DNA from: Niebla homalea
Taxonomy: Eukaryota > Ascomycota > Lecanoromycetes > Lecanorales > Ramalinaceae
Assembly: GCA_019925105.1 (NCBI GenBank)
Contig: JAHGAU010000001.1
Location: 1,922,001-1,986,000, forward strand
Reading direction: 5' to 3'
Length of the DNA: 64,000 bases
Numbering within the stretch: the stretch's first letter is position 1; every line of letters starts with the position of its first letter. Both the position numbers and the translations under genes were made by a program. A model generated the notes under the pieces. That model did not search any database and was not told the DNA's origin. It worked only from the letters and a program-made list of their open reading frames with translations. This document shows, piece after piece, positions 22,553 to 32,788 of the stretch.

Positions 22553-24067
22553 ATGGACTTCAGCCGGATCGGTTTCGGTTGGTCCCTTAAACCCGTTCGC
22601 TTTGTGTCAATCGTGGCTAATTCAATGATAGAGCCCGACTTTTCCAGTCCGACCTTATTCAAACGATGTGCCAATTGTCCACCGGATCCCCCGCCATGCC
22701 CAAGTTGCCCCAGCGGTCAACAGTGCGCTTTAATAGGAGGTGGCTGCAACGCTTGCGCCAAGACGATGTGTGTGCCAATCGGCGGTGACCCCCCCACAAC
22801 TAAGACATCCTCATCGGCCGGACCCATAGCGGGTGGAGTCGTAGGGGGCATTGTCGTTGTGTGCTTCATAACATTCCTCATTTGGAGGTTTTGCATAAAG
22901 AAGAGGCGGCAACAGTACGACGAGCAGATATGGCACGCGGCGGAAAGCGAAAAGGGAGACAATGACTACCAACCACGCCACCAGAGAACCGGATCAATGC
23001 ATTCAGTGAAATCAATCGCCTCTACAGTCTTGACTCGAGCATCCAACGTAATTCAAATTGCATACATCCCTGGTGTCACCAATCGATCAATTGAGTCAAC
23101 GCCTGAACTCATCCCTCCCGTACCACCAATACCCGCCATGTCAGCTCTTGGCTCTGTTGCAAGCACTCCTCATCAAGACCAGGATGAACATTTCTTCATA
23201 CCCAGCAACCTTCGAGGATCAACGTTCTCGGACTATACGATTGATAGGACATCGTACGCACGCTCGAGCTTGGCACCAAGCATGAATAGGAGCAGCGTTC
23301 CGTCAACTGCATACAGGGGCAGTGCCGTCGTTCACAGCCTCCCAGCACAGACTGCTGTACGGTACAAGGCGAATCCAGTAGCCGTCAAGTCGAACGGGAA
23401 GGACAGCCCTTCGGACATTTCTCGATCGAACACCCCGCCTGTCCCCACAGTCGACACGGCGCAACAAGAATCTTTTTCCACAAACACTTCCAGCCCAATA
23501 GTAGCGCGATTGGGCGTTCCCAAGGCAGTCACAGTCACACGCTCGAACGGCAATCTTGCTGCCACTGCTGCAGCTCAGAAAACTCCAAGTCCAGTGTCTA
23601 GTGAAAGGTCGCAAGCCAAGATGTCAACCCTCGACCGCAAGGCATCAATAGCGGACTCTCGGCATGATGGCGCTTCCTCAACCTTTGATGATACCTCCAG
23701 TGATGAAGATTCTCCCGCCGACCAAAGCTTGATGGGCCACGAAAAGCTGCCACGATTCTCGAGGCACGAGCTTCCTGTCAACCCTACCAGATCTCCTTCA
23801 TCGGCGCCAGATCTCCGGCTGACGCCCTCGCCACTGTATCCACCTTCATCACCTGAGAGCCTCAGCAAGGACAAGAAGAAACAGCACAAGAGATCAGGCA
23901 GCCTGAACCAAATCATTGAAGAGGCAACACGCAGGGCAACCAAAGAACCGAGACATGGTGGGTTAGGCAGTGTGGGCGATGCCACGCAAGCCTACGACAG
24001 AGATATGCCGATGCCAGAATCACGTGAAGGGCCATTTTCCGATTCACATGCTGCCCGGACGCCATGA
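22553..24067 (+). CDS. Opy2-type membrane anchor of the HOG/filamentation pathways
   Basis: Single-pass membrane protein; in yeast Opy2 recruits the Ste50-Ste11 module to the plasma membrane for HOG and filamentous-growth signalling. Single exon, 504 residues from the ATG at 22553 (context AAAATGG). An extracellular Cys-rich N-terminus (about residues 39-73: CANCPPDPPPCPSCPSGQQC and later Cys residues) matches the Opy2 N-terminal domain. A membrane span follows at about 92-115, flanked by Lys/Arg (KKRRQQ). The 380-residue cytoplasmic tail is Ser/Thr/Pro-rich and disordered, fit for docking and phosphorylation. The recognised part is the Cys-rich domain; pathway membership is inferred from the family. 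No signal peptide is evident, and an ATG at 22625 nearer the Cys-rich domain is possible. Confidence 0.85.
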   Translation: MDFSRIGFGWSLKPVRFVSIVANSMIEPDFSSPTLFKRCANCPPDPPPCPSCPSGQQCALIGGGCNACAKTMCVPIGGDPPTTKTSSSAGPIAGGVVGGIVVVCFITFLIWRFCIKKRRQQYDEQIWHAAESEKGDNDYQPRHQRTGSMHSVKSIASTVLTRASNVIQIAYIPGVTNRSIESTPELIPPVPPIPAMSALGSVASTPHQDQDEHFFIPSNLRGSTFSDYTIDRTSYARSSLAPSMNRSSVPSTAYRGSAVVHSLPAQTAVRYKANPVAVKSNGKDSPSDISRSNTPPVPTVDTAQQESFSTNTSSPIVARLGVPKAVTVTRSNGNLAATAAAQKTPSPVSSERSQAKMSTLDRKASIADSRHDGASSTFDDTSSDEDSPADQSLMGHEKLPRFSRHELPVNPTRSPSSAPDLRLTPSPLYPPSSPESLSKDKKKQHKRSGSLNQIIEEATRRATKEPRHGGLGSVGDATQAYDRDMPMPESREGPFSDSHAARTP

Positions 24068-24733
24068 AACAACCTTGCACTCTTACGAACGACTTTTCCT
24101 TTCCTGGTCATCGACTTTGAACCGTGGGGACCACGAAGGCGCATTAAGGGGGTGGGGAATGGCGCAGAGATGATCTTGGACGGCTTTGAATAGCCTTGGG
24201 GGGGTTTGGTCTTGATTTACTGGAATTTGCTTTGACGTATCACCAATGGGAGGTGTAGTTTTCTTCCGGGATCTATGGGGAGATTCATGATACCTTTTCG
24301 ATTTGGCGTGTGAAGTACATCAGAGACTTGAAAAGTCTTTATCATATTATCTAAATAGAGAATTGACTCATGACCCTGAAAATGATCATGTTCGTTTTGT
24401 GATTACACTCAGCAATTGAAGTGGGGATTTTGTTACCTTCCTATATCCGTGTACTCCGTAGGACTCTCCACAAGTTTTCATCGGTGGGGTGCGGTGTGAG
24501 GGTGACTAGTGAAGCAGAAGATGAAGCAGCGTAGATAAAGTGCACTAACCAAACATGGCCATTTCCATACTATCTCACTCTCGTTCTCATCTTACATGTA
24601 CCAGTCGAACTGCTGCAAGAAGGCACTGAAGGCAAGATACTTGACTACTCCATTTACACAACTTACCTTCCAATCGAGGTCATTCTTCCAGCCTCAGAAG
24701 GTAGCACGCTACACCAAAAGAACACGATCACAC
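24068..24733. other. Intergenic and leader upstream of DUG1
   Basis: 666 nt with no separate gene. Positions 24596-24733 are open in frame with the DUG1 start and encode a 46-residue basic extension with no Asp or Glu (see findings); this part may be translated. Confidence 0.5.
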
Positions 24734-26370
24734 ATGGCGCCCAACCTGGATCCTTATTTCAAGCAGTTGGGTCTACCTTGGTGCGGATTACAACCCCTCG
24801 ATGCTTACAAATGCCTCCAGAGTAGACAGGCTGTCGGAATCGTTCATCGACCGTCAGCACATCGACCCTTTATGCTACATCATCCTGACCACTTCTCAAT
24901 GAGCCAGGCCTTCGAAAAGCAGTCGCCATACCCTCTATATCTGCGGATGATGCCCGCCGTCAAGATGTCGTCAAGGTCAGCCAGCCCCCTTCCCTTACCA
25001 TCACGTTCTCCTTCGCCTCGCAAACAGCCGGGCGTCACACATACTCACCTCAAACCTGGCAACAGATGTCCGAATTCCTCGTCTCGGAGCTCACAGCCCT
25101 CGGCGCACACGTCGAGTCCCGCCCTCTCGGCCTCCAACCCGGCAAAAAAGACCTCCAGCTACCCCCCGTCATCGTCGCCCGCCACGGCTCCGACCCATCC
25201 AAACGCACCATCCTCGTCTACGGCCACTACGACGTCCAGCCCGCCCTCAAGGAAGACGGCTGGGCCACCGAACCTTTCACCCTCTCCGTGGACGACAAGG
25301 GGCGGATGTACGGCCGCGGCAGCACCGACGACAAGGGTCCCGTCCTGGGCTGGCTGAACGCCATCCACGCGCACAAAGAGGCCGGGATGGAGCTGCCCGT
25401 CAATCTGCTCATGTGTTTCGAGGGGATGGAGGAATACGGATCGGAAGGCCTGGACGAGTTCATCGAGAAGGAAACCCAACAGGGAGGCTTCTTCGCCGAT
25501 GCCGATGCCGTCTGCATCAGCGACAATTACTGGCTGGGCACGCAGAAACCCTGCCTCACCTACGGCTTGCGCGGGTGCAACTACTACACCGTCGCCATCG
25601 GCGGGCCCGGCCAGGATCTGCACAGCGGGCTGTTCGGCGGGGCCACCCAGGAGCCCATGACCGATCTGTCGAGGATCCTGGCCAACCTCGTCGACACGGA
25701 CGGGCAGATCCAGATCACCGGGATCAAGGAGATGGTGGCGCCCGTGACGGAGGAGGAGAAGGGCATCTACGGCGGGATCGAGTACAGCATGGCGGACCTG
25801 CACGAATCGCTGGGCAGCACGACGGGGATCTTCGAGGACAAGGAGAGCACCCTCATGGCGCGCTGGCGGTACCCTTCCCTCAGCATCCACGGCGTGGAGG
25901 GCGCCTTCTCCGCGCCGGGGGCCAAGACGGTGATCCCCGCCAAAGTGATTGGGAAATTCTCCATACGGACGGTGCCGGACATGGAGTCCGACAAGGTGGA
26001 TCGCTGCGTCTTCGACCACGTCAAGTCGGAATTCGCGAAACTGAAGAGCAAGAACACGCTCGATGTGCAGCTCATGCATTCCGGGAACTGGTGGGTCGCG
26101 AGCCCGAAGCACTGGAATTACACGGCGGCGGGGCGGGCGGTGGAGAGCGTGTATGGCGTGCAACCGGATCTGACGAGGGAAGGGGGGAGTATCCCCGTGA
26201 CGCTGACGTTTGAGAAGTCGACGGGGAAGAACGTGTTGCTGCTGCCGCTGGGGACGAGCACGGATGCGGCCCACAGTATCAATGAGAAGTTCGATCGGAG
26301 GAATTACATCGAGGGGACGAAGCTGCTGGGGTCGTATCTGCATTATGTGGCCGAGGAGAAGATGGGGTAG
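24734..26370 (+). CDS. DUG1: Cys-Gly metallodipeptidase Dug1 (M20 family)
   Basis: Zinc dipeptidase that cleaves Cys-Gly and other dipeptides in glutathione turnover. Four exons, 24734-24765, 24821-24852, 24908-24975 and 25066-26370, encode 478 residues, the normal length. The three small 5' exons rebuild a conserved N-terminus (MAPNLDPYFKQVDRLSESF, then LRKAVAIPSISADDARRQ). M20 metal-binding and catalytic motifs are all visible: GHYDVQPA, GRGSTDDKGP, FEGMEEYGSEG, CISDNYW and, near the end, AAHSINEKFDRRNY. The large exon has almost exclusively G or C at third positions, unlike the short upstream exons, and that bias opens a long shadow frame on the other strand. An in-frame ATG at 24596 could give a longer isoform. 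Confidence 0.95.
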
Positions 26371-26719
26371 GCTGGGATAGACCGGGGCTTATGAGCAATG
26401 TTGAAACGACGCGAGTGAAACAATGAGCCCTTCCTCTTTCTCTTCAAGCTGTCGCTAGCTGCTCCAAATCTGATGGCAGGGGAAGGCACCTTTACACAAT
26501 ACGCAATGATAGCATTCAACCATGTATGAAACGGTTGCGGAAAGGGTAGGCACTTATGCCAAAAGAAGGGCATGATAAGCATCTCAAATGTATGCATCTG
26601 TAGCTCTTGCGTGTTACATGGAAGTCGTGCATGGAATATAAAGACGCCTACCAATCGGCCCATCCGATTTATCAAACGCATCGAGACAATGCAAATGGCC
26701 CCCAACGCAACGGACCGGA
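26371..26719. other. Convergent 3' region, DUG1 / SNF7
   Basis: 349 nt between two stops. Presumably holds both 3' untranslated regions; no open frame or repeat of note. Confidence 0.5.
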
Positions 26720-27802
26720 TTACATGGCCATCTCGGCCTGCAACTTCCTCAACTCCTCTTCCTCGTCGTCTTCTTCCACCGCCGGCGCTTTCGTCTTGCC
26801 CTTGACTGCACCAACACACATTAGCAGCGATTCATCAACCGGTAGGCTTCAGTCGAGGGCAGCAAAAAGACTCACTCTCGCCATTCGCAGCATTCGGCAG
26901 CCGATCGATCCGATCGGCCACGGGGACCGTCGTGCCCGTCGACAGCATCTGATCATCCAGCTTCTCCTGCTCCATGGCCGCGAGGTCGGCTTCCAGCTCA
27001 TCCTCGTCGATGGGTTCGGTGATGGGCATGCTCGTGATGGCGTTGCCGATCTCCTGGGTGAGCTCGTGTTGCTCGCGGAGTTGTTCCCTGTTTCGATGGC
27101 GAACCCATTAGCATAACTTGAACATGTACTATCGACGAACGGCGATAGCTCGGTCGAAAGAAGATGAGCGCTCTGATCAAGCTGGGAGATGATGCATATG
27201 GCAGTGGAGTCAAAGGTTGGGGGGAAGCCATACATTGTATTGTCCACATCCTCCATCTTCATATTGCCGTGGATCTGCTTCATGGCCGCGCCGGCGTTCT
27301 TCATGGCGACCAGGGTCTCCTGGTTGATGTTGGCGGATTCGATCGAGTATATTTGCTGCTCGAGCATGGATATCTGGCCGTTGGTCTGTTCCAGGGAACT
27401 CTCGTGCTGCTTCTTTCGTTTCAGTGCATTCCTGGCGGCTGGAGGAAGGCGTTAGCACAACCCATCCCACAATCTTTGATCCCTTCCCTCTTCCAATCGC
27501 CAAGTTCTTAGGAACAGTCTTGCTTCCTCACAAGAACGAGTTTTCTCCCATCCATATCATCCATCCCCCAATCTTCCACCCCCCCTGACGAAAAAGAAAG
27601 CGAACGACGCGGTGCCCAACTCACCCGTCTTATTACCCGTCACGTTGTCTCGGGCAATCTTATCCTGCTGCGCCATCTGCGTCTCCAGATGCCGTTCCCG
27701 CTTCTGCAGCATGTCCAGCTGCTGCCGCAGATCCAGTATGGCTTTCTTTGGCGCATCCCTCCTCCGTTGGGCGGTCTGCCCACCAAACCAGTTACCCCAC
27801 AT
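26720..27802 (-). CDS. SNF7: ESCRT-III subunit Snf7/Vps32
   Basis: Polymerising ESCRT-III subunit for multivesicular body sorting, and in ascomycetes also for ambient-pH (Pal/Rim) signalling. Exons on the minus strand: 27625-27802, 27234-27438, 26876-27087 and 26720-26805, giving 226 residues. The start MWGNWFGG is typical. The helical core shows LDMLQKRERHLETQM, then LEQQIYSIESANINQETL and MKQIHGNMKMEDVDNTM; the acidic C-terminal helix ends LRKLQAEMAM. This end carries the Vps4/Bro1-binding type of motif. Introns are longer than usual for the window (186, 146 and 70 nt). Splice junctions were set by keeping these conserved segments continuous. Confidence 0.94.
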
Positions 27803-28339
27803 CGTCAGAGACTCTTGATGTCGCTGGAGGCGCGATGGCCCCCTATCCAGTTGTCTTTCCTCGCCGGAATGGATGATTTCGATCAGACAGTCTTCGCACT
27901 CTGGGGTTGTTGAAATAGATGCCTGACGGCGGAATGTTGACAGGGGTAGAAAGTCGGAAAGGCGAAGCAGCAGGAAGGAAGGCCGGGGTGATGTCTGGGG
28001 TGCGGCTTACTTGATTAGTGCGTCATTCAACGAGTTGAAGGATAGGCAAAGAGGTGGGGGATCGGGTGGATGAGCTGTATCACCAATATGCTGCCTTGCG
28101 TTTTGAGGTAAATCAGTGTTCCCATGTAGAAAGGTTGAAAGCCAAAGAATGACATACCTCCCGCGCTAGCGTCACGAGTCACGTGGGGCAAGACAACTTC
28201 AAATCCCCCTCCCACGAAAGCCGTTTTACCACATTTCACAGAAACAAATCAGGCAACCGCGAGCCTCCTGCTACCGGCACGACAATGATAGTGTGCAGGT
28301 ATTCACGCTCAGCTTGATAAGGAATCAGGGGAAATCTTA
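27803..28339. promoter_or_regulatory. Divergent promoter region, SNF7 / TEN1
   Basis: 537 nt between divergent starts. It contains a CACGTG E-box at 28180-28185 close to the middle. No other assignable element. Confidence 0.4.
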
Positions 28340-28816
28340 ATGTCTTCCGCACCGCCGCCTACGACCTTGACACTCCTCTCCCAGATACCCTCACATGCGC
28401 CAGGCAGCAAGCTCCGCTTTCTCGGATGTGTCGCGTCTTATGACACACGTTCCGGCATTCTCCAACTTGAACATGCTTGTCCCAAATCGTCAGTAAGATC
28501 CGTGCGGGCGCTGGTCGACGTCAATGTTATTTTAGAGACAGTGCGTAGGGAAGATCTGGATGTGGGAGCTTGGGTCAACGTGCTGGCATATGTGAATATG
28601 GATCAGGCCGAGGATGATGCCAAGATAGGATCTCTAGAGCCATCTCGGGGCAAACGATATGCATCAGGGGCCAAGGGTCAAAGCGAAACAACAATCATCA
28701 AGGTCAAGCTTCAGGCTGTGATGCTGTGGAGTGCTGGAGGTATCAAGATTGCTGAATATGAGCGCGCTGTAGAAAGCAAGATGATTCTAGATACTCATGA
28801 TATCGCTGTAGCTTAA
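28340..28816 (+). CDS. TEN1: CST complex subunit Ten1
   Basis: Small OB-fold protein expected to act with Stn1 in telomere end protection and fill-in synthesis. Single exon, 158 residues. Recognition rests on the Ten1 pattern: a Leu-rich start, GSKLRFLGCVASYD, a strand with LQLEHACP, VDVNVILE and the block DLDVGAWVNVLAYV. An insertion of about 25 hydrophilic residues precedes the last strands (IIKVKLQAVMLWSAG). Ten1 sequences diverge quickly, so this rests on the motif order and the small size. The gene converges with the bZIP gene, 266 nt between stops. Confidence 0.82.
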   Translation: MSSAPPPTTLTLLSQIPSHAPGSKLRFLGCVASYDTRSGILQLEHACPKSSVRSVRALVDVNVILETVRREDLDVGAWVNVLAYVNMDQAEDDAKIGSLEPSRGKRYASGAKGQSETTIIKVKLQAVMLWSAGGIKIAEYERAVESKMILDTHDIAVA

Positions 28817-29082
28817 CACATAAGCCCCTGACCAGAAGACCATTGAACAAGCTTGTCCAGCCCAAGCCAATGTACACGAAAGGGACAGGATCCCGGAACG
28901 CCGATGTGATGCACCCCAACCATGAAAAGAATGATACCACCCTTGATGAGACTTGAGGAGGACGCGCTTGAGGTCAAAGAGCATTGCTGTTCCAATCGGC
29001 CGTCCCGGACGCCTTGTTATGGAGGTCGTAAACGGTCATCACCACTCCGCTATCCCACAAATCACTCATTTTATTCCTCGCA

Positions 29083-31022
29083 TTACCTCCGCGGATTCGG
29101 CATACCATTTGGAATGCCCATGCCGTAAGGGTTTTGATGGGAGTTGTATTCTTGTTGCTGGAAGTAGGACCCCAAACCCTGATGCTGTCCTGCGGGGCAA
29201 TCCTTGTGCGCAAGCAGCAGCGACTTGAGACCAACGATCTCTTCTCGCAGACCGTGCACCTGTGCCGTCAGCGAATCGTTCTCGGTCGTAAACATTTCCA
29301 CTTTCGCCTGGAGGTTTTGAAGCCATTGCTTCTTGCGCTGTCTGCATTTCAGAGCAGCGACCCTGATGAGATGTTAGCGCTTTTCATCGTTTAGGAATTT
29401 GTTCCCTGGAATCCTACCGATTTCTCTCAAGGAAGTTTTTTCTCTTTTCTTCATCTGTCATCTTGCGGCCGTCATTGTGATACTGCTCCTCCTTAATGTT
29501 GACTTGGTCCTCTTCTGAATCGTAATTGCCCATGTCTTGAGAGATGCTTCCATTCTTCTGCTTCTTCGCGGATGTCTGTTTTGCGGCTGTCTCTTCTGCC
29601 TTTCGCTTGCCATTGCTCGAGCCGGCGCTCTTGCCACCGGAAGTCCTCTTAGCCCGTGATCGCGTTGCCATTTTCCCCTGGTCTCCATCGTCGGAACCAT
29701 CTCCACTCCCTTGCGCCGAATCTGGCAGGCTTCCATGTCTGCCCGTTGAGTTTGCCATGGTGGGAGACGTGTCAAGTTGCTGACCCGGGTTTCCACCTCC
29801 ATTTGAATTACTGTGGGGAGGATATTGATTTGCTTGTTGGTCATTGGTAGCTTGTGCGAGTAGATACAGGCCATTTGCGGCATCGTTGTCATGCTGACCA
29901 AAGGGCTGCTGCTGTGTCGGCTGTTGCCGGAGAAGTGGATCCATTGATGAGGCGGGGATAGATTTTGATTCCTGTGCGGAGCCTTCGTTTCCAAAATCCT
30001 TGTTCTTGCTTGCTTGGGCGGCGTTGATTGCGGTTCGATGGAAGTCTATTGTACTAGGAGTGGCGCCCCCGTTTGCTAATGATTGTATGAAAGCCTGTGA
30101 CCCTGGACTCGGGGCAGGGAACATAGACCCGCCGCCACCAGGTGTAAGGCCTGTCCTCAGAGATGATTCGTTGGGGGTAACGCCAGGAAATGCAGTACTT
30201 GCTTGTGGGCCAAAATAGTCGGTGCCCGAGCCTACTGGGCCTCCTAGCATTGCAGGACTCAAGGGCCCTGACCTGAGGGAGGAGGCGAAGTTGTAGCCGC
30301 CAGTAGAGGCCCCTTCCGGGGCCAGAGAGGCGGGGGATGTTAGAGCGGCGACGGGGGGAAGAAGAGATTTGCTATCGGGAGTGTCTGATGATGGTTGACC
30401 AAAGGATTTCTCAAATGGGTTTGGCTCTCGGGAGAAATGGCTATTGTTCCCAGGGTTACCAGTGTGGCTTCCGGAGAAATAGTCTACTTGGTCGCTTGCT
30501 GAATGGGTGGGTGCTGGACGAGGTGGTGGCGCAAGAGGCTGAGTGGGAGCATGGGATGCCGCTCCCTTCCTGTCAACCTGGTCGGGAAGATCCTTATTCG
30601 ACAACTGGGGGTCTAGTTGAAAGTTAGTCTGTTGATGGCGGCAGGATTCGAGACAGCGACGAGGCCGGTAGCCTACCGGTGGTGGATGGAGAACCTCTCG
30701 AGTGTGGATTGGGGTCGCCGTGTGCTTGATCTGGGCAAAGAGATTGAGTCAATACATGGTGAGCGCATGATGTGAAACATTGTGCGCAGTCGAGGCCGTT
30801 GAGGTGGCGACGGCGACAACAAGTAAGGGGTCGGAGGTGGGTCGTCGGCTGACGGAGGTTTTGCGACGGCGAGGGGCAGAAAGGTACACAATGGAAGGCA
30901 TGTTTTGGTAAATAGCAAGATGACGTACCTTCAGATTTGATGACGATGTTCTTGCTATCCATGAGAGTTGCTGGGGCTTGATGTGGCAGAAGTGTAGAAG
31001 GATGCGCAACAACTGCTGACAT
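29083..31022 (-). CDS. AtfA/Atf1-type bZIP transcription factor
   Basis: ATF/CREB-family factor; homologues (A. nidulans AtfA, S. pombe Atf1) work downstream of the Hog1/SakA stress MAPK and bind CRE sites. Exons: 30929-31022, 30677-30730, 29418-30612 and 29083-29362, encoding 540 residues. The first intron is 198 nt. The basic region (about 438-462: KRKNFLERNR across the last intron, then VAALKCRQRKKQWL) is the diagnostic ATF sequence, followed by a leucine zipper with LQNLQAKVEMF and later heptads. The N-terminal part is rich in Ser/Pro/Gly, including the phospho-acceptor style SPs expected for MAPK control. The C-terminus is short and Asn/Gly/Pro-rich. The window also encodes an Opy2-type protein, another element of HOG signalling. 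Confidence 0.93.
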
Positions 31023-32234
31023 TTTACGTTTGATGACGACAGATGGCTCGAAAGGACCCAGTGGGAATTGGGGGAATTGGGGCAGGAAGTGGGCTCCCGC
31101 GCTGGGTCACGGTGTGGGGGGCGCTAATTGAATCGCAAAAGGAAGATTTCTTGCTTTTTGGTGGTAAGGAAGTTGCCTTATCTGCCTTGTCCGACGGACT
31201 CGAATTCTGGCATGGCAGATTGGCGAGACGATAATTTGCGTCGGCTGGGTGGAAATCAGTGCGATGACGACGATGATGTAGGAGAGGGGTGAACATTTGT
31301 AAGAAGTTTGAAGGGCTGCTACGTGATGCCCTTAATGTTCTAGCGGGCATTGTGATTACGAATTACCTGAATTCCGAAGCGGCTGGGCAGTGCTGTTATC
31401 TGGTTGGTTGCATGCAGTAACATTAGTAATATTGATGGTAGTGGTTGGATGCTCCGATTCTGCCACCATATTCCGCCATGTGCTAGCGTGAGTTCATCAT
31501 ACTACTGGATCTGCCGAGGTACCAAGTCTTGAATTGGTCTTTTGATATTCCATACAGCAGAGCCGCAGTCCCTTATTTATCTTCCAGCAAACGCAGAGGC
31601 AACGAATCAAGTTTTGGCCTGCGCGGTAATAATATTATCGCGCGCTACACATCGAAAGCTTGAGTCTGATGTCGTATCTTTTTCCGCGGTAATATTTACA
31701 CGCGTTTGACGTGTACCTTCTTAGATTCGCTCTTTCGTACCTAAATTGACTTTTCCTCATCAACTGAATCGCCAAATTCTGCTTTCTACCTCCCGAGCGT
31801 TCAAATCTATGCATTGACATAGCATCAGGGCCCTGGGTTCCTTGCTGTACATACTGCACTACCCCCTCGATTTTCAGGACCCTCATTCGGAACCTGATCA
31901 TGCCTGCGGAGATGTAAGCCTACACGGATCGTTGTGTGTCCCAACTAGAGCTCCCGATACCAATTTGGGTAAGTCAAGAGGATGCACTTGTAAAGAGATA
32001 CCAAACCTTGCATGCTCTTCCTGCTTTTCCTGCCGGTGATCGTCGTTGTCTTTCGGACGCCTTGCTGCTGCGAGTATCTACCGGCCATTTCTTAGGTGTG
32101 GCAAAAGCGATCTAAGTTTGCATCGGTATGGCCCGGGCTACGATCACAAAGGTCATTCTATCATTCGGAGGATTCTCTATGTCTATCTCTATCAAACATG
32201 GAACCTCGCGGAGCCTTTGGTGAGCCCCAGTGTG
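31023..32234. promoter_or_regulatory. Upstream region of AtfA-type gene
   Basis: 1.2 kb lying 5' of the bZIP gene and 3' of the orphan gene. No supported gene. It includes a GC/AT palindrome at 31621-31645 and a second similar sequence (CCGCGGTAATATTTACACGCG) near 31684. The 88-codon frame at 31635-31901 (-) lacks any recognisable feature. Confidence 0.45.
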
Positions 32235-32788
32235 TCAATATTCAGGGGTGTAATGGCGTCTTTGTTGCACAGGGATCGGCTCATTGACATATGCCTGTTG
32301 ACCCTTGCTCCCTGTCCTGGATACCATGCGATTGGCTTCCTTTTGCTCATAATCGAGGCTCAGGCTTTTCAAATCTTCAATCTGAGTCTATTGAAACAAC
32401 ATACGTCAGCACAGGCCTTCCTGGGATCGGAAGATTGCCGGCTAACCTGGGTCAATGGCTTGCCAGCATTTGTGATCATATATCCTTCGCGCTGCTGATA
32501 TGAGAAGGGTCTGATCGTTGCAGAAGGCCCCAGGTGCAGCTGATATCGAGAGAAGATAACCTGACGTGATAGGCCAAATCCAGGTAGAAAGTAGGTGGAG
32601 TATTCGGTGCTACGCTTGGGAGATTTGGAGCTCGCGGCGGGATCGCTGTATTCTAACGTCGATGACGCATACTGGCAAGGAGCATCTTCATATCGAGGGC
32701 CACAAGGAGCGCCATCCGGTGTTGCGTACGATGGATCGCCGTAGGAGGGATAGTAAGGTTCAGGGGACCCAAAAGGTTGGTAGCTCAT
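32235..32788 (-). CDS. Conserved filamentous-fungal protein of unknown function
   Basis: Two exons, 32447-32788 and 32235-32387, joined over a 59 nt intron; 164 residues. The N-terminal 60 residues are Tyr/Pro/Ser-rich and probably disordered. The conserved core runs YFLPGFGLSRQVI, then LGPSATIRPFSYQQREGYMI, LTQ and, across the intron, QIEDLKSLSLDYEQ. I recall small fungal proteins with this pattern (a GYGISR-type block, a Pro-Phe/Tyr strand, a C-terminal helix) annotated only as hypothetical, but cannot name a family. The second exon is supported because the join restores this helix. No signal peptide or membrane span. A CRE-like TGACGTGA lies 34-41 nt upstream of the start. The gene stands alone in a gene-poor stretch. 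Confidence 0.7.

Noticed and set aside
25159..26343. 394-codon open frame antisense to DUG1
   Set aside because: Composition is dominated by Arg, His, Gly, Ala and Val, as expected when the complement of a G/C-ending sense gene is read; the sense frame holds all M20 motifs.
31621..31645. Geminivirus-like replication origin
   Set aside because: The exact TAATATTAC nonamer in a proper stem-loop is absent and no Rep-like gene lies nearby; kept only as a palindrome.
32046..32498. 150-codon plus-strand frame opposite the orphan gene
   Set aside because: Overlaps the two-exon minus-strand gene, whose join restores a conserved-looking helix; the plus frame shows no motif.
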